Source: Alphaproteobacteria bacterium AO1-B
GTDB lineage: Bacteria > Pseudomonadota > Alphaproteobacteria > Rhizobiales > Stappiaceae
DNA length: 64,000 nucleotides
NCBI GenBank assembly: GCA_001890945.1
Contig: MLAX01000002.1
Coordinates: forward strand, 1,054,001 to 1,118,000
Direction: 5' to 3'
Under the pieces are notes generated by a model. The model made no database searches and had not been told where the DNA came from. It saw only the letters and a list, made by a program, of their open reading frames with translations. Made by a program: the position numbers and the translations under genes. Shown here in pieces: positions 1 through 9,352 of this stretch. Numbering within the stretch: the stretch's first letter is position 1; each line of letters begins with the position of its first letter.

Positions 1-1
1 T

Positions 2-811
2 CCGCCAGAGATGACCTTCGTCGATGTGTCGGGCAAGGAATTCAACACCATCCACTTAATGGATGCGCGCATGTTCGAAGAGATCAACAACGTCGTGCAA
101 GCCGAGCCGACCTATGGCGAAAGTCCGGAACTGCTCGGCTATCTGGCGGCGGTCGGCATTATCAAGGGCCAGGACTTTGCGCCTGATGCGCGCATGCAAT
201 CGATCCTGGAACGGGCAGCGGCAGCTGGAGCTGTCACGGTCAAGACGCTGATTTCCAAACCGCGCGCGACTGAAGCCTACTGGTATCCGGGCGAAAGCAA
301 TTGGCAAAACGCGTTCCCGGGCGGCGCCTACACGTTCACCATCGACGGTGCGATGAAGCATGACTTCCGCTCGGCCTTCCACTTCTATGCGACCGGCATA
401 ACTCCGGCGATGGCGTTCAAATCACCGGGCAAGGGCTCGCAATATGCCTTCACCTACCGGGATGCGGACGGAAACGCTTTGGATGGCGCCAAGACCTACA
501 AGCTGAATGTTCCGGCAAATGTGCCGGCCAAGGATTTCTGGTCGTTCACGCTCTACGACAACCAAACCCGCTCGATGCTGCAGACCGACAAGCAGTTCCC
601 GGCCCTTGGCAGCAATGACGCAGGCCTGGTGCAAAACGCCGACGGGTCGACCGATATCTACTTCGGCCCGGAAGCGCCGGAAGGCAAAGAGAGCAATTGG
701 CTGCAAACGGTGCCCGGCAAGGGCTGGAACACGATCATGCGCCTTTACGGCCCTCTGGAGCCGTGGTTCGACCAGACCTGGCGTCCGGGAGAGATCGAAT
801 TGGTTGAGTGA
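2..811 (+). CDS. DUF1254/DUF1214 family protein, C-terminal part (cut by window start)
   Basis: The reading frame is already open at the first bases, so this is the end of a longer gene. The first ATG in view (11) lies inside the conserved block PPEMTFVDVSGKEFNTIH and is probably not the start. Visible features are the DUF1214 C-terminal domain with AYWYPGES, YTFTIDG and the block DFWSFTLYDNQTRSML, ending in GPLEPWFDQTWRPGEIE. The family is widespread in proteobacteria, often exported, and its biochemical role is not settled. A hairpin follows the stop. I am sure of the family and cannot assign a function. Confidence 0.85.
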   Translation, partial: PPEMTFVDVSGKEFNTIHLMDARMFEEINNVVQAEPTYGESPELLGYLAAVGIIKGQDFAPDARMQSILERAAAAGAVTVKTLISKPRATEAYWYPGESNWQNAFPGGAYTFTIDGAMKHDFRSAFHFYATGITPAMAFKSPGKGSQYAFTYRDADGNALDGAKTYKLNVPANVPAKDFWSFTLYDNQTRSMLQTDKQFPALGSNDAGLVQNADGSTDIYFGPEAPEGKESNWLQTVPGKGWNTIMRLYGPLEPWFDQTWRPGEIELVE

Positions 812-822
812 GGTGCAATATT

Positions 823-854
823 CAGGAGCCGTTCGGGACATCCGGCGGCTCCTG
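823..854 (+). terminator. Hairpin after the DUF1214 gene, possible terminator
   Basis: CAGGAGCCG at 823-831 pairs perfectly with CGGCTCCTG at 846-854 across a 14-base loop, 12 bases after the stop codon. No T-run follows, so intrinsic termination is uncertain. Confidence 0.4.
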
Positions 855-928
855 ACCGGCTGACCATTTCAGACTGCTTCCGAGCCATTGATGATGTCCA
901 ACAAACATCGCCTCTTTTGCGGATGAAA

Positions 929-1005
929 CGCGATTGCTAAAGCAAATCGCGCTTATGTGGATATAGGTTTCGCTGCCACTCGGCTTTGCCTCGTACGCGA
1001 AACCT
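929..1005. repeat. Two adjacent palindromes upstream of the MFS gene
   Basis: CGCGATTGCT (929-938) faces AGCAAATCGCG (941-951), a near-perfect inverted repeat with one bulged base. AGGTTTCGC (965-973) faces GCGAAACCT (997-1005), a perfect 9-bp inverted repeat with 23 bases between. The rest of this ~270-bp gap shows no ORF with a convincing ribosome site. The palindromes could be REP-like units or regulatory structures for the downstream exporter. Confidence 0.5.
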
Positions 1006-1078
1006 GAAGCATCCTGTATTCAAATAAGTGCGACACCCTATAGAACGGGTCTAGATTCTGGCCCCGGAGCTTCCGCAA

Positions 1079-2407
1079 TTGTTTTCCGTTCTCTTAAACC
1101 GAACATACAGGCACCTGTTCTTTGCTCAGGTGGTAGCGCTTTTCGGAACGGGTCTCATGACCGTCGCGCTGGCTCTGCTCGCCTTCGACCTTGCGGGCGC
1201 GGATGCTGGCATTGTGCTCGGCACTGCGCTCGCCATCAAGATGACGGTCTATGTGACCTTGAGCCCGGTGGCTGCCGGATTTGCAGCCCGGTTTCCAAGG
1301 CGCGGATTTCTGATCTTTCTGGATCTGGTCAGAGCATCGGTCGCTCTGGCCCTGCCTTTTGTTGACGCGGTCTGGCAGATCTATGTTTTGATCGCCCTTC
1401 TCCAGTCAGCATCCGCCGCCTTCACACCGACGTTTCAGGCGACCATTCCAGACATCCTGACCGACGAAGACGACTACACAAACGCCCTGTCACTCTCCCG
1501 CCTCGCCTATGATCTTGAAAACCTTCTAAGCCCGATGGCCGCCGCGCTTCTCGTCAGTGCGATCGGTTTTCATTGGCTCTTCACCTGGACCTCTGCAGGC
1601 TTTTTGGTATCGGCTGCTCTTGTGTTCAGAACCGTGCTGCCAGCAATGAAGGCGGTACAAAGCGTTTCCCCGTTAGAACGGATCAAAAATGGGGTGGAAA
1701 TCTATCTCAAGACCCCGCGCCTGCGCGCGCTGATGGCGCTCAATCTCACGGTCGCGGCCTCCGGCGCCATGGTGATTGTCAACGGCGTTGTTCTAGTCAA
1801 ATCCGAACTCGGCCTCAGTGATACCGATCTCGCTCTTTCCATGGCGGCCTATGGCGGCGGTTCCATGGCTGCCGCATTTCTAGTCCCCAAGCTCTTGAAA
1901 CGGTTTCCGGAGCGGTCCGTGATGCTCTCTGGTGGCGCGATGCTGCCAATACTGCTTCTTGTATTTGCAGCGCTTTATTCAAACCTGCCTGAACAGGCGA
2001 TCTGGCCCGCGCTGCTTTTCTCCTGGGCGGTCATGGGTGCCAGCATGTCGGCCGTGCTGGTCCCTTCTGGCCGCCTGTTGCGAAATTCCGCGCACGCTGA
2101 AGACCGGCCGCTTGTCTTCGCCGCACAATTCGCGCTGTCCCATGCGGGCTGGCTGATCACCTATCCGCTGGCGGGTTGGCTCGGCAGTACCGCCTCCATA
2201 CCGCAAACCTTGACCGTCCTTGCGCTGGTTGCAGCACCCGCTGCCCTTGCAGCATCCTGGCTCTGGCCGAAAGACGATCCGAGATACCTCATCCACGATC
2301 ACCCGGACCTGCCGCACGATCACCCGCATCTGGTCAATGCCCATGGCACCCGGCACGGGCATGATTTCGTTATCGACAGCCTCCATCCGAATTGGCCGGA
2401 CCGATGA
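1079..2407 (+). CDS. MFS transporter with histidine-rich C-terminal tail (NreB-like)
   Basis: A 442-residue major facilitator with about 12 hydrophobic segments, beginning MFSVLLNRTYRHLFFAQV. The start is TTG at 1079, supported by GGAG at 1066-1069 nine bases upstream. The last ~40 residues are cytosolic-looking and histidine-rich (HDHPDLPHDHPHL, GTRHGHDF). A His-rich tail of this kind is known from NreB-type nickel exporters, so metal efflux is the likely role; the metal is inferred. It stands alone, convergent with the ParA-like gene, and no metal-responsive regulator lies beside it. An alternative is a drug or amino-acid exporter. Confidence 0.75.
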   Translation: MFSVLLNRTYRHLFFAQVVALFGTGLMTVALALLAFDLAGADAGIVLGTALAIKMTVYVTLSPVAAGFAARFPRRGFLIFLDLVRASVALALPFVDAVWQIYVLIALLQSASAAFTPTFQATIPDILTDEDDYTNALSLSRLAYDLENLLSPMAAALLVSAIGFHWLFTWTSAGFLVSAALVFRTVLPAMKAVQSVSPLERIKNGVEIYLKTPRLRALMALNLTVAASGAMVIVNGVVLVKSELGLSDTDLALSMAAYGGGSMAAAFLVPKLLKRFPERSVMLSGGAMLPILLLVFAALYSNLPEQAIWPALLFSWAVMGASMSAVLVPSGRLLRNSAHAEDRPLVFAAQFALSHAGWLITYPLAGWLGSTASIPQTLTVLALVAAPAALAASWLWPKDDPRYLIHDHPDLPHDHPHLVNAHGTRHGHDFVIDSLHPNWPDR

Positions 2408-2456
2408 GTTAAGCTGCGTTCATCGGCTATCGTTTGCGTAGTTCTTCTGTCTGCCC

Positions 2457-3083
2457 TCAGGTATCGACTGCCTGCAACAAGGGATGCCATTGGCCACGAA
2501 CCTCGTGGGACTGCGCATCCAAAAAATCAAAAACCCCTGTTCCGGCTGCCGCATGCTTTGCATAGGCAACCCGGTCGGAAATGCGGCAGAGAACCGGATA
2601 TCCTTTCTGGGCCAAAGTCTGTTCCAGTTCTGCGACTTGGGCTGATCTGCGATTGATGCGATTGGCAATCACGTGAATGTCTGCCTTTCCCTTCCGCACG
2701 CGTTTGATTTCCGAAATACCGTCGAGAAATTTTAAGGTCGCATTCCAGTCGAACGCGGAGGCCAGAACGGGGACCAGAATATCGGAAGCTTCCGCGATCA
2801 GTGTCTTTGCGAGTTCGGAGCGCAGACCACCCGGGCCGTCAATAACAATCGCGTCCAGCCCCTTGGTCTTTTCACCGATGCTGCTTTCCTTGGTCCAATT
2901 CAGCCCGTCGATTGCAGCAAACTTGCTCGGCCGGCGCTTGACCCAGGAAAGGCTCGACTTTTGCCGGTCAGCATCGGCCAACGCCACATCCTCACCGCGC
3001 GCCGCCAAGGCGACCGCCAGATTGGTCGCGATTGTTGTCTTGCCGCATCCGCCTTTGGAATTGACCACCAAGATCTTGCGCAT
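2457..3083 (-). CDS. Orphan ParA/MinD-type ATPase
   Basis: A 208-residue protein with the deviant Walker A motif KGGCGKT at residues 10-16 and the ParA-family segment DADRQKSSLSW. The frame continues upstream to 3224, but the ATG at 3083 is preferred because it sits directly before the core MRKILVVNSKGG and has GGGGAG upstream. VIDGPGG is the Walker B/switch region. There is no ParB partner or centromere-like repeat nearby, so it is unlikely to be the chromosome segregation ParA; positioning of another cargo is plausible. It is transcribed divergently from rnd across 139 bp. Confidence 0.8.
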   Translation of the reverse strand: MRKILVVNSKGGCGKTTIATNLAVALAARGEDVALADADRQKSSLSWVKRRPSKFAAIDGLNWTKESSIGEKTKGLDAIVIDGPGGLRSELAKTLIAEASDILVPVLASAFDWNATLKFLDGISEIKRVRKGKADIHVIANRINRRSAQVAELEQTLAQKGYPVLCRISDRVAYAKHAAAGTGVFDFLDAQSHEVRGQWHPLLQAVDT

Positions 3084-3222
3084 TCCCGCTCCCCATTCAA
3101 ACGTCTTATCTACTTGCGCCCACACTAGGCGCACATATTGCGCCTTTTCAAGATCTACATCGCCAATCGGCACCATTTCGTGGCGACAAGCAGGCAGAAC
3201 TCGGGTATAGCTTTCGATCACC

Positions 3223-4401
3223 ATGGAAGTGATTACAAAAACTGAAGACCTCGCCGCTGCCTGTCAGCGTCTTGCCACCAACGACTATGTCACCGTCGAC
3301 ACGGAATTTCTCCGCGAAACGACATTTTGGCCGAAGCTCTGCGTTATCCAGATGGCCGGAACCGACATGGCCTTTATCGTTGACGCTCTGGCTGAAGGCC
3401 TTGATCTAGATCCCTTTTTCGACCTGATGCGCGACGACAGTGTGACAAAGGTGTTTCACGCTGCCCGGCAGGATATCGAAATCATCTATCATTTGGGCGG
3501 CCTGATCCCCGCCCCTCTGTTCGACACGCAAGTTGCGGCCATGGTCTGTGGATTTGGGGACTCAATCTCCTATGACCAACTTGTCTACAAGGTCACGGGT
3601 GCACGGATCGACAAGTCGTCCCGGTTTACCGATTGGGCCCGCCGGCCGCTGACCGCCAAGCAACTGGATTACGCCCTCGCCGACGTCACCCATCTGCGCG
3701 ATGCCTATCAGTTCCTGAAAGCAAATCTAGCCGAACAGAACCGGACCCATTGGGTCCAGGACGAAATGACAGTCCTGACGTCGGTTGCGACCTACCGCAC
3801 GGATCCAGACCAAGCCTGGAAGCGCTTGAAACTTCGCGTGCGCAAGCCGGTTGAGCTCGCGGTGATGATGGAAGTCGCCGCCTGGCGCGAAACCGAGGCC
3901 CAAAACCGGGATGTCCCCCGCAGCCGCGTGATCAAGGACGACGCCATCTATGAACTGGCCGCACAACAGCCGGTGACGGCGGAAGCGCTTGGCCGCTTAC
4001 GGACAATCCCGCGTGGCTTTGAGCGATCCCGCAACGCAGACGAAATCCTGAAAGCGGTCCGCCGGGCACTCGAGATCCCGAAATCCGAGCTCCCGAAATT
4101 GCCGAAAGGCCGGCAAGCACCTGATGGATCTGCCGCGGCGGTCGATCTGCTGAAGGTTCTTTTGAAGCTCGTCAGCGAAGCCCATGGCGTTGCAGCCAAG
4201 GTCATTGCCACGGTCGACGATCTGGAGAAGATCGCGGCTGATGACAACGCGGATGTCGCGGCGATGAAAGGCTGGCGGCGGGAGCTGTTCGGAGAAACCG
4301 CGCTCAAGCTCAAGCGCGGCGAAGTGGCCTTGGCATTCCAGAACCGGCAGATCACTGTTCTGGAGCAATCACCTCAGCAGGCCACACAAGCGGCAGAGTA
4401 A
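3223..4401 (+). CDS. rnd: Ribonuclease D
   Basis: A 392-residue 3'-5' exoribonuclease that matures tRNA 3' ends. The DEDD active site is visible as VDTEF (D26, E28), HAARQDIEI and the late YALADVTHL motif, followed by an HRDC-type region from about residue 210. The start [17 protein letters not shown] is typical of alphaproteobacterial members. The length matches the family. It is a single-gene unit closed by a strong terminator and lies beside ppx/ppk, an arrangement common in Hyphomicrobiales. Confidence 0.95.
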   Translation: MEVITKTEDLAAACQRLATNDYVTVDTEFLRETTFWPKLCVIQMAGTDMAFIVDALAEGLDLDPFFDLMRDDSVTKVFHAARQDIEIIYHLGGLIPAPLFDTQVAAMVCGFGDSISYDQLVYKVTGARIDKSSRFTDWARRPLTAKQLDYALADVTHLRDAYQFLKANLAEQNRTHWVQDEMTVLTSVATYRTDPDQAWKRLKLRVRKPVELAVMMEVAAWRETEAQNRDVPRSRVIKDDAIYELAAQQPVTAEALGRLRTIPRGFERSRNADEILKAVRRALEIPKSELPKLPKGRQAPDGSAAAVDLLKVLLKLVSEAHGVAAKVIATVDDLEKIAADDNADVAAMKGWRRELFGETALKLKRGEVALAFQNRQITVLEQSPQQATQAAE

Positions 4402-4427
4402 CTGCAGACTCAATATAGAGATCTGCC

Positions 4428-4462
4428 AAAAAGGTGCCGTTTCAGGCACCTTTTTCTTTTTT
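4428..4462 (+). terminator. Rho-independent terminator of rnd
   Basis: The stem AAAAAGGTGCC / GGCACCTTTTT has a 6-base loop (4439-4444) and is followed by CTTTTTT. It starts 27 bases after the rnd stop, in the gap facing the convergent ppx gene, and its A/T symmetry could let it act on both strands. Confidence 0.93.
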
Positions 4463-4498
4463 GAGAGCAGCAGACTATTCGAAAGCCGAAGTGAACAA

Positions 4499-6025
4499 CT
4501 ATGCGCTGACGCACACACTCACCGGCGCATCAATGACCTTGGACAGCTGACCGACACGCTTGCGCAGGCGCTCTCCATCGAGATCGGCCAGCTCGGTGCC
4601 AAGATCTAGCACAAGCTCCTCGCCTTCCTTGCTGATGCCGACTTTCGGCAGCATGCCGCCCATGGAGGCACTCAAGAGGGAAGCAACACGCAAAGTCGCC
4701 CCCAGAACCTTGGCGCGGATCCGAAGCCGGTCGGTGAACAGCTCCCGGATAACGGTCGACAGTGCGCCTTCTCTGAGCCCCTCATGCCGGTAGAAGACGG
4801 CGGCAGACAAATAGGCCCGGCTTGCGTGATCCAGACCTACGAATGAAGCGTTGGAAATGATGTTGAGACTCTGCTCCCCGCGATAGTCCGGATGAGCCCG
4901 CCAGCCAATATCAGACAAGAGGCAGGCCGCATGACGCAGCCGGGTTTCGTTGGCGGTCTCTTCGATCGAAAGCATTTGGAACAAGGCGTCGGACCAGGCA
5001 ATCAGTTCCTCGGCGAATTGTGGTGATCGCGCCCGCAACACACAGAGCTCTCGGGCGGCCTCAATAACCGGATCCTGCGCCTGCATTTCCGGTGACAGTT
5101 TGGAATGCAGAAGTCCTTCACGAACGCCGGTTGCTGAAAACACCAGCCGTTCCGCCTTCATGGCCGTAAGGACACGTTCCAGAACAACGGCCCCGATCGG
5201 AACGAGCGGACGGCGCTGCTTGGAAACAACTTCGGCAAGTTCCACGCCTTCCAGATCCGGAACCGCAATCTTTCGGCAAAACTCAATCGCCTCAACGGCG
5301 TTGATTTGATAATTGTGCATCACGTGCAGCGGATAGTTTTTCTGCATCAGATGAAGACGGCCCAAAGACCGCCAGGTCCCACCGACCGCATAGAACGTCC
5401 GCTCGCCCGGCGGCAAATCCGGCCAATGGAAATTCTTCAGTGTTTCCTCTGCAATCACAGAGGCCTTTTCGATGCTGCCCTCGGCCATTTCCGCAAGGCG
5501 CAGACCACCGAGTGGGAATGTCATGCCAAGGCCCGGGCCTTTGTCATCGACTTCGATGAGTTCCAGACTCCCCCCGCCCATATCTCCTACAAGTCCGCGC
5601 GGCTGCCAGAACCCGGCCGTAACGCCAAGGGCTGAAAAATAGGCCTCTTCGTTGCCATCCAATATCCGCACCGGTGCACCGAGGATCGCCTCGACCTCGC
5701 GGACGAAATCCGGCCCGTTCTCTGCATCGCGCGTTGCAGCCGTCGCAACAATATAGATGTCCTGACAGCCAGTATGCTGGATTAAGGCGCGAAAGCGCAC
5801 CAACTCACCAAGTGCGGCCTTTACAGATCCGTCCGCCAGCTGCCCGGTCGCCGCAACGCCGCGCCCAAGACCTGCCAGCATCTTTTCATTGAAAAGCATC
5901 GTCGGCGTGCGCGCCTTGCGCTCATAGATCACCAGACGAACAGAGTTGGATCCGATGTCGACCACAGCGATAGGGCCGGTGCCGTTGAGCCGGCCACGCG
6001 CCGGATGATGTTGGGAAGACATCAA
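4499..6025 (-). CDS. ppx: Exopolyphosphatase, Ppx/GppA family
   Basis: A 508-residue member of the ASKHA-fold phosphatases that removes terminal phosphate from polyphosphate, and in some members acts on pppGpp. AVVDIGSNSVRLVIYE near the N-terminus is the first phosphate-binding loop, DGNEEAYFSALG follows, and GDMGGGSLELIE is the second loop. The second half carries the HD-like helical domain (ETRLRHAACLLSDIGWRAHPD). It lies 150 bp after ppk on the same strand, so synthesis and breakdown of polyphosphate are genetically paired. Confidence 0.93.
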   Translation of the reverse strand: MMSSQHHPARGRLNGTGPIAVVDIGSNSVRLVIYERKARTPTMLFNEKMLAGLGRGVAATGQLADGSVKAALGELVRFRALIQHTGCQDIYIVATAATRDAENGPDFVREVEAILGAPVRILDGNEEAYFSALGVTAGFWQPRGLVGDMGGGSLELIEVDDKGPGLGMTFPLGGLRLAEMAEGSIEKASVIAEETLKNFHWPDLPPGERTFYAVGGTWRSLGRLHLMQKNYPLHVMHNYQINAVEAIEFCRKIAVPDLEGVELAEVVSKQRRPLVPIGAVVLERVLTAMKAERLVFSATGVREGLLHSKLSPEMQAQDPVIEAARELCVLRARSPQFAEELIAWSDALFQMLSIEETANETRLRHAACLLSDIGWRAHPDYRGEQSLNIISNASFVGLDHASRAYLSAAVFYRHEGLREGALSTVIRELFTDRLRIRAKVLGATLRVASLLSASMGGMLPKVGISKEGEELVLDLGTELADLDGERLRKRVGQLSKVIDAPVSVCVSA

Positions 6026-6175
6026 AGGTCAATCCTTGCCCTTGCGGCCTGTCAGCGGGCTCGGTTTCGGGCCGCTGATCTTGAATGTGCCTGCACTTAA
6101 CGTCATCGGATCACAGGGTCAATTCCAGAATTGCAGTTTCCGCCGCGCATCTGATCGCTTAGCGAAACGGCCAGT

Positions 6176-8398
6176 TCATCTTCTCTTTTTTCGCTTAACG
6201 AAAGGCTTCGGGCGGTCGCTTTTTAATGACTTTCCGCGACCGGACAAAGACGGGTTGGTCATGAAATAGCGATGGGCATTGAACGGCTCGTCAGTGGCGC
6301 CGGGTTCAATACGCTCGTGACTGCCGTTTGAAAGGATCCGCCAGCTTTGCTGATTGTCCTTCAAATTGGCCACCATGATCTGATCAAGGACCTGCTCATG
6401 CACTGTCGGTGTTGTCAGCGGCACCAACACCTCAACACGGCGGTCGATGTTGCGCGGCATGAGGTCGGCGGAGCCAATATAGACATGCGCTTCCGGGGAC
6501 GGCAGGCCATGACCGTTGCCGAAACAGAAAATCCTTGAGTGCTCCAGGAAGCGGCCAACAATGGATTTCACCCGTATGTTGTCAGACAATCCGGCAATCC
6601 CCGGCCGGAGGCAGCAAATGCCACGGATGACCAGATCGACCTGAACACCCGCCTGGCTCGCCTTGTAGAGCGTATCGATGATTTCCGGATCGACCAGGCT
6701 GTTCATCTTCATCCATATTTGTGCCGGACGGCCGGCACGGGCATGTTCGATTTCCGCTTCGGTTAACTCGATCATTCGGCTGCGCAGATTGACCGGCGAA
6801 ACAGCCAGGTGATTGAGTTCCGCCGGCTCCGCATAACCGGTGATGTAGTTGAAGACCCGCGCGGCATCCTCGGCAACGCCCGGATCATCGGTGAAGAAGG
6901 ACAGATCCTCGTATATCCGCGCCGTGATCGGATGATAGTTGCCGGTCCCGATGTGGCAGTAGGTTTTCAGCTGGCCGTGCTCACGCCGGATTACCATGGA
7001 GAGCTTCGAATGGGTTTTCAACTCAATGAAGCCGAAGACAACCTGAACGCCGGCACGTTCCAGATCGCGCGCCCATTTGATGTTGGCCTCTTCGTCAAAC
7101 CGCGCCTTCAGCTCAACCAAAGCGGTGACCGACTTTCCGGCCTCAGCCGCCTCCGCCAGCGCCTTCACGATCGGCGAATTGTTAGATGTCCGGTAGAGCG
7201 TCTGCTTGATCGCCACCACATCCGGATCTCTTGCGGCCTGGCGCAAATACTGGACGACGACGTCAAACGACTCATACGGATGGTGGACGATGATGTCCTT
7301 CTGATGAATTGCTGCAAGGCAATCACCGCCGTGCTCCCGGATGCGTTCTGGAAAACGGGCCGTGTAGGGCTCAAATTTCAGATCCGGCCGCTCCAGATCC
7401 ACAATCTGGGACAAGTTGTTAAGCGCCAGCAGCCCTTTGGCGAGGAAGATCTCCTCGCCGTCCACATCCAGGGCATCTGCCACAAATTCCTGCAGAGCCG
7501 GCGGAGTCGTCTCCTGAATTTCCAGACGGATCACCGATCCGCGCCGGCGCCGTTTCAGGGCGCTTTCAAACAAGCGCACCAGATCTTCTGCTTCTTCCTC
7601 GATTTCCAGATCACTGTCGCGGATGACCCGGAAGGCGCCTTTGCCGCGGATTTCGTAACCCGGGAACAAACGATCGATGAACAGCGAAACGACCTTCTCG
7701 ATCGCAATAAACCGCTCGGCCCCATCACTGGTCTTGGGCATTTGAACAAACCGGGCGACCTGACTTGGAATACGCAGCAGGGCAATCATGCTGCGTCCGC
7801 CGCCGGTCGGCGCCAGCTCAAAGACAATTGAAAACCCGAGGTTCGGAATGAACGGGAACGGGTGGGCAGGATCGATGGCAAGAGGCGTCAACACAGGGAA
7901 AATGTAGGACAGAAAATGGTCTTCCAGCCATTCTTTTTCGTTGGCATCCAAGAGGTCGCCATGAAGGATCTCGATGCCTCTTTCAGCGATCTCACCGCGC
8001 AATTCACCCCAGATCTGCTGTTGGGTTGCCTGCAACTGATGAACCGCTTCGCTGATCTTCTCCAGCTGCTCTGTCGGCGTCAGCCCGTCATCGGAAAGAT
8101 GAGTCACTTCGGCCCGTTGCTGGCCCCGCAGACCGGCAACGCGCACCATGAAAAACTCATCCAGGTTATTGGCTGAAATCGACAGGAACCGCACCCGCTC
8201 CAAAAGCGGATGGTTGCGGTTCATGGCTTCTTCCAAAACCCGGAGGTTAAACTGCAACCAGGACAATTCGCGGTTCATAAACCGGGCTGTCGATGTCGGT
8301 AGATGCTCAGCCGTATCCCGCGCCGCCTTGATGTCCGGGTGGTTGGGCACCTTTTGCACTGAGGATGCAGTGTCAGGTGCGTCAACAGTCTCGGTCAT
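6176..8398 (-). CDS. ppk: Polyphosphate kinase
   Basis: PPK1-type enzyme (740 residues) that reversibly makes polyphosphate from ATP at the inner membrane. [19 protein letters not shown] is the family's N-terminal signature. The two active-site histidines lie in THSKLSM (about His463, the expected phosphorylated residue) and CHIGTGNYH (about His482). A start at 8422 is possible, but the ATG at 8398 has GGAGG seven bases upstream. The C-terminus is basic (KRKKRR). The 5' region holds two palindromic elements that may affect expression. Confidence 0.95.
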   Translation of the reverse strand: MTETVDAPDTASSVQKVPNHPDIKAARDTAEHLPTSTARFMNRELSWLQFNLRVLEEAMNRNHPLLERVRFLSISANNLDEFFMVRVAGLRGQQRAEVTHLSDDGLTPTEQLEKISEAVHQLQATQQQIWGELRGEIAERGIEILHGDLLDANEKEWLEDHFLSYIFPVLTPLAIDPAHPFPFIPNLGFSIVFELAPTGGGRSMIALLRIPSQVARFVQMPKTSDGAERFIAIEKVVSLFIDRLFPGYEIRGKGAFRVIRDSDLEIEEEAEDLVRLFESALKRRRRGSVIRLEIQETTPPALQEFVADALDVDGEEIFLAKGLLALNNLSQIVDLERPDLKFEPYTARFPERIREHGGDCLAAIHQKDIIVHHPYESFDVVVQYLRQAARDPDVVAIKQTLYRTSNNSPIVKALAEAAEAGKSVTALVELKARFDEEANIKWARDLERAGVQVVFGFIELKTHSKLSMVIRREHGQLKTYCHIGTGNYHPITARIYEDLSFFTDDPGVAEDAARVFNYITGYAEPAELNHLAVSPVNLRSRMIELTEAEIEHARAGRPAQIWMKMNSLVDPEIIDTLYKASQAGVQVDLVIRGICCLRPGIAGLSDNIRVKSIVGRFLEHSRIFCFGNGHGLPSPEAHVYIGSADLMPRNIDRRVEVLVPLTTPTVHEQVLDQIMVANLKDNQQSWRILSNGSHERIEPGATDEPFNAHRYFMTNPSLSGRGKSLKSDRPKPFVKRKKRR

Positions 8399-8482
8399 AC
8401 GGGTTCCTCCGGTCCGAAGCATTAGCTCAACTCAGCATGTTGCCGGGTCGCTTCTGGTCATAACATCTGAAAGCTCAATGGC

Positions 8483-8560
8483 CTAGTGTGGTGAATTTGA
8501 AATTCCCCACGTCACAGCAACGCGCTCCGTAGCGAACTTCAAATTCGAAAACCACACTAG
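8483..8560. repeat. Palindromic element copy 1 (78 bp)
   Basis: CTAGTGTGGT at 8483-8492 and ACCACACTAG at 8551-8560 are perfect inverted termini. The repeat continues inward, with GAATTTGAAATTC facing a near complement after a 4-base bulge. It is homologous to the next element when that is read in reverse. It lies between hdaA and ppk. Confidence 0.85.
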
Positions 8561-8573
8561 AAACATAAACTTG

Positions 8574-8649
8574 TTGGTCACCCTTTTGAATCAGAAGTTC
8601 GTTCCGAGCGGGCTTCACAATGAGACGAACTTAAGATTCGGGTGACCAA
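8574..8649. repeat. Palindromic element copy 2 (76 bp, reverse orientation)
   Basis: TTGGTCACCC at 8574-8583 and GGGTGACCAA at 8640-8649 are perfect inverted termini unrelated in sequence to those of copy 1. The subterminal parts (GAATCAGAAGTTCG and CGAACTTAAGATTC) match copy 1 closely in the opposite orientation. Thirteen bases separate the copies. Confidence 0.85.
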
Positions 8650-8661
8650 GCCGAGAGGCCT

Positions 8662-9342
8662 TTAATCGGAGCCTGTGACAGTTTCAAGAACACGACCCGC
8701 GAGCGGCTTGGTGATCTTCACCCTGCCGGCAAGGGCTTCCCGGTCGATGGCGTCCACAGCCCTCAGAGCAACCTCCAGCGACCGCTCCATGCGCACAACC
8801 AGATAATCCACAACACCGATATCAACGGCGATCTGCCGGTCTGCAAAGAGTTTGACCAGAACCCGCCGCAGCAGATCGTCATCCGGCTCCAGAACTTCAA
8901 CCGGTGTCGCCGCACGCAAACGCGATAAGAGATCCGGCAACGCAATCTTCCAGGACGCCGGCCATGTGCGGCTGGTGATCAAAACCGTCTTGCCCGCCTG
9001 ACGCGCCGCGTTCAACAAATGAAACAGGGCTGTGTTGTTAACGCCGCGATGCGCATCTTCAACGACGCAGGCAGGTGCTGAGACCAGCGCGGAGACGCCA
9101 GCCTCGGTCAAATCTCGGGCCTGAATCACTTCCGCCCCGGTCTCATCACGGAAAGCCTCGACCAGGTGCGTTTTCCCCGAACCGACAGGACCTGCGAGGA
9201 TGATGACGGGCGACGGCCAATCCGGCCAGCGCTCCAGGAGCTCAAACGCCGCCTGGTTGGATTTGCCCACAAGGTAGTCTTCGCGGCCGAGGGCAGCATC
9301 ATGCGGCAAATCCAGGGGCAACTGGCGCGGTGTTTCCGCCAT
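8662..9342 (-). CDS. hdaA: DnaA regulatory inactivator HdaA
   Basis: A 226-residue DnaA-related AAA+ protein without the DNA-binding domain. Hda stimulates hydrolysis of DnaA-ATP once bound to the DNA sliding clamp and so limits re-initiation. QLPLDL at residues 7-12 fits the N-terminal clamp-binding motif. GPVGSGKTHL is the Walker A loop, VVEDAHRG the Walker B region, and LLSRLRAA the arginine-finger/sensor area. It lies 10 bases after the permease gene on the same strand and is probably co-transcribed with it, as is usual in alphaproteobacteria. Confidence 0.88.
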   Translation of the reverse strand: MAETPRQLPLDLPHDAALGREDYLVGKSNQAAFELLERWPDWPSPVIILAGPVGSGKTHLVEAFRDETGAEVIQARDLTEAGVSALVSAPACVVEDAHRGVNNTALFHLLNAARQAGKTVLITSRTWPASWKIALPDLLSRLRAATPVEVLEPDDDLLRRVLVKLFADRQIAVDIGVVDYLVVRMERSLEVALRAVDAIDREALAGRVKITKPLAGRVLETVTGSD

Positions 9343-9352
9343 CTTAACTCGT

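Noticed and set aside
3084..3224. Longer ParA-like protein starting at 3224
   Set aside because: The extra 47 residues have no family similarity, and a good ribosome site precedes ATG 3083; the extension would overlap the rnd start.
6809..7831. 340-codon open frame on the plus strand within ppk
   Set aside because: It is antisense to a fully conserved kinase, has no ribosome site or recognisable domain, and follows from the GC-rich codon pattern.
8483..8649. CRISPR-like repeats
   Set aside because: Only two inverted, diverged units with no regular spacers.
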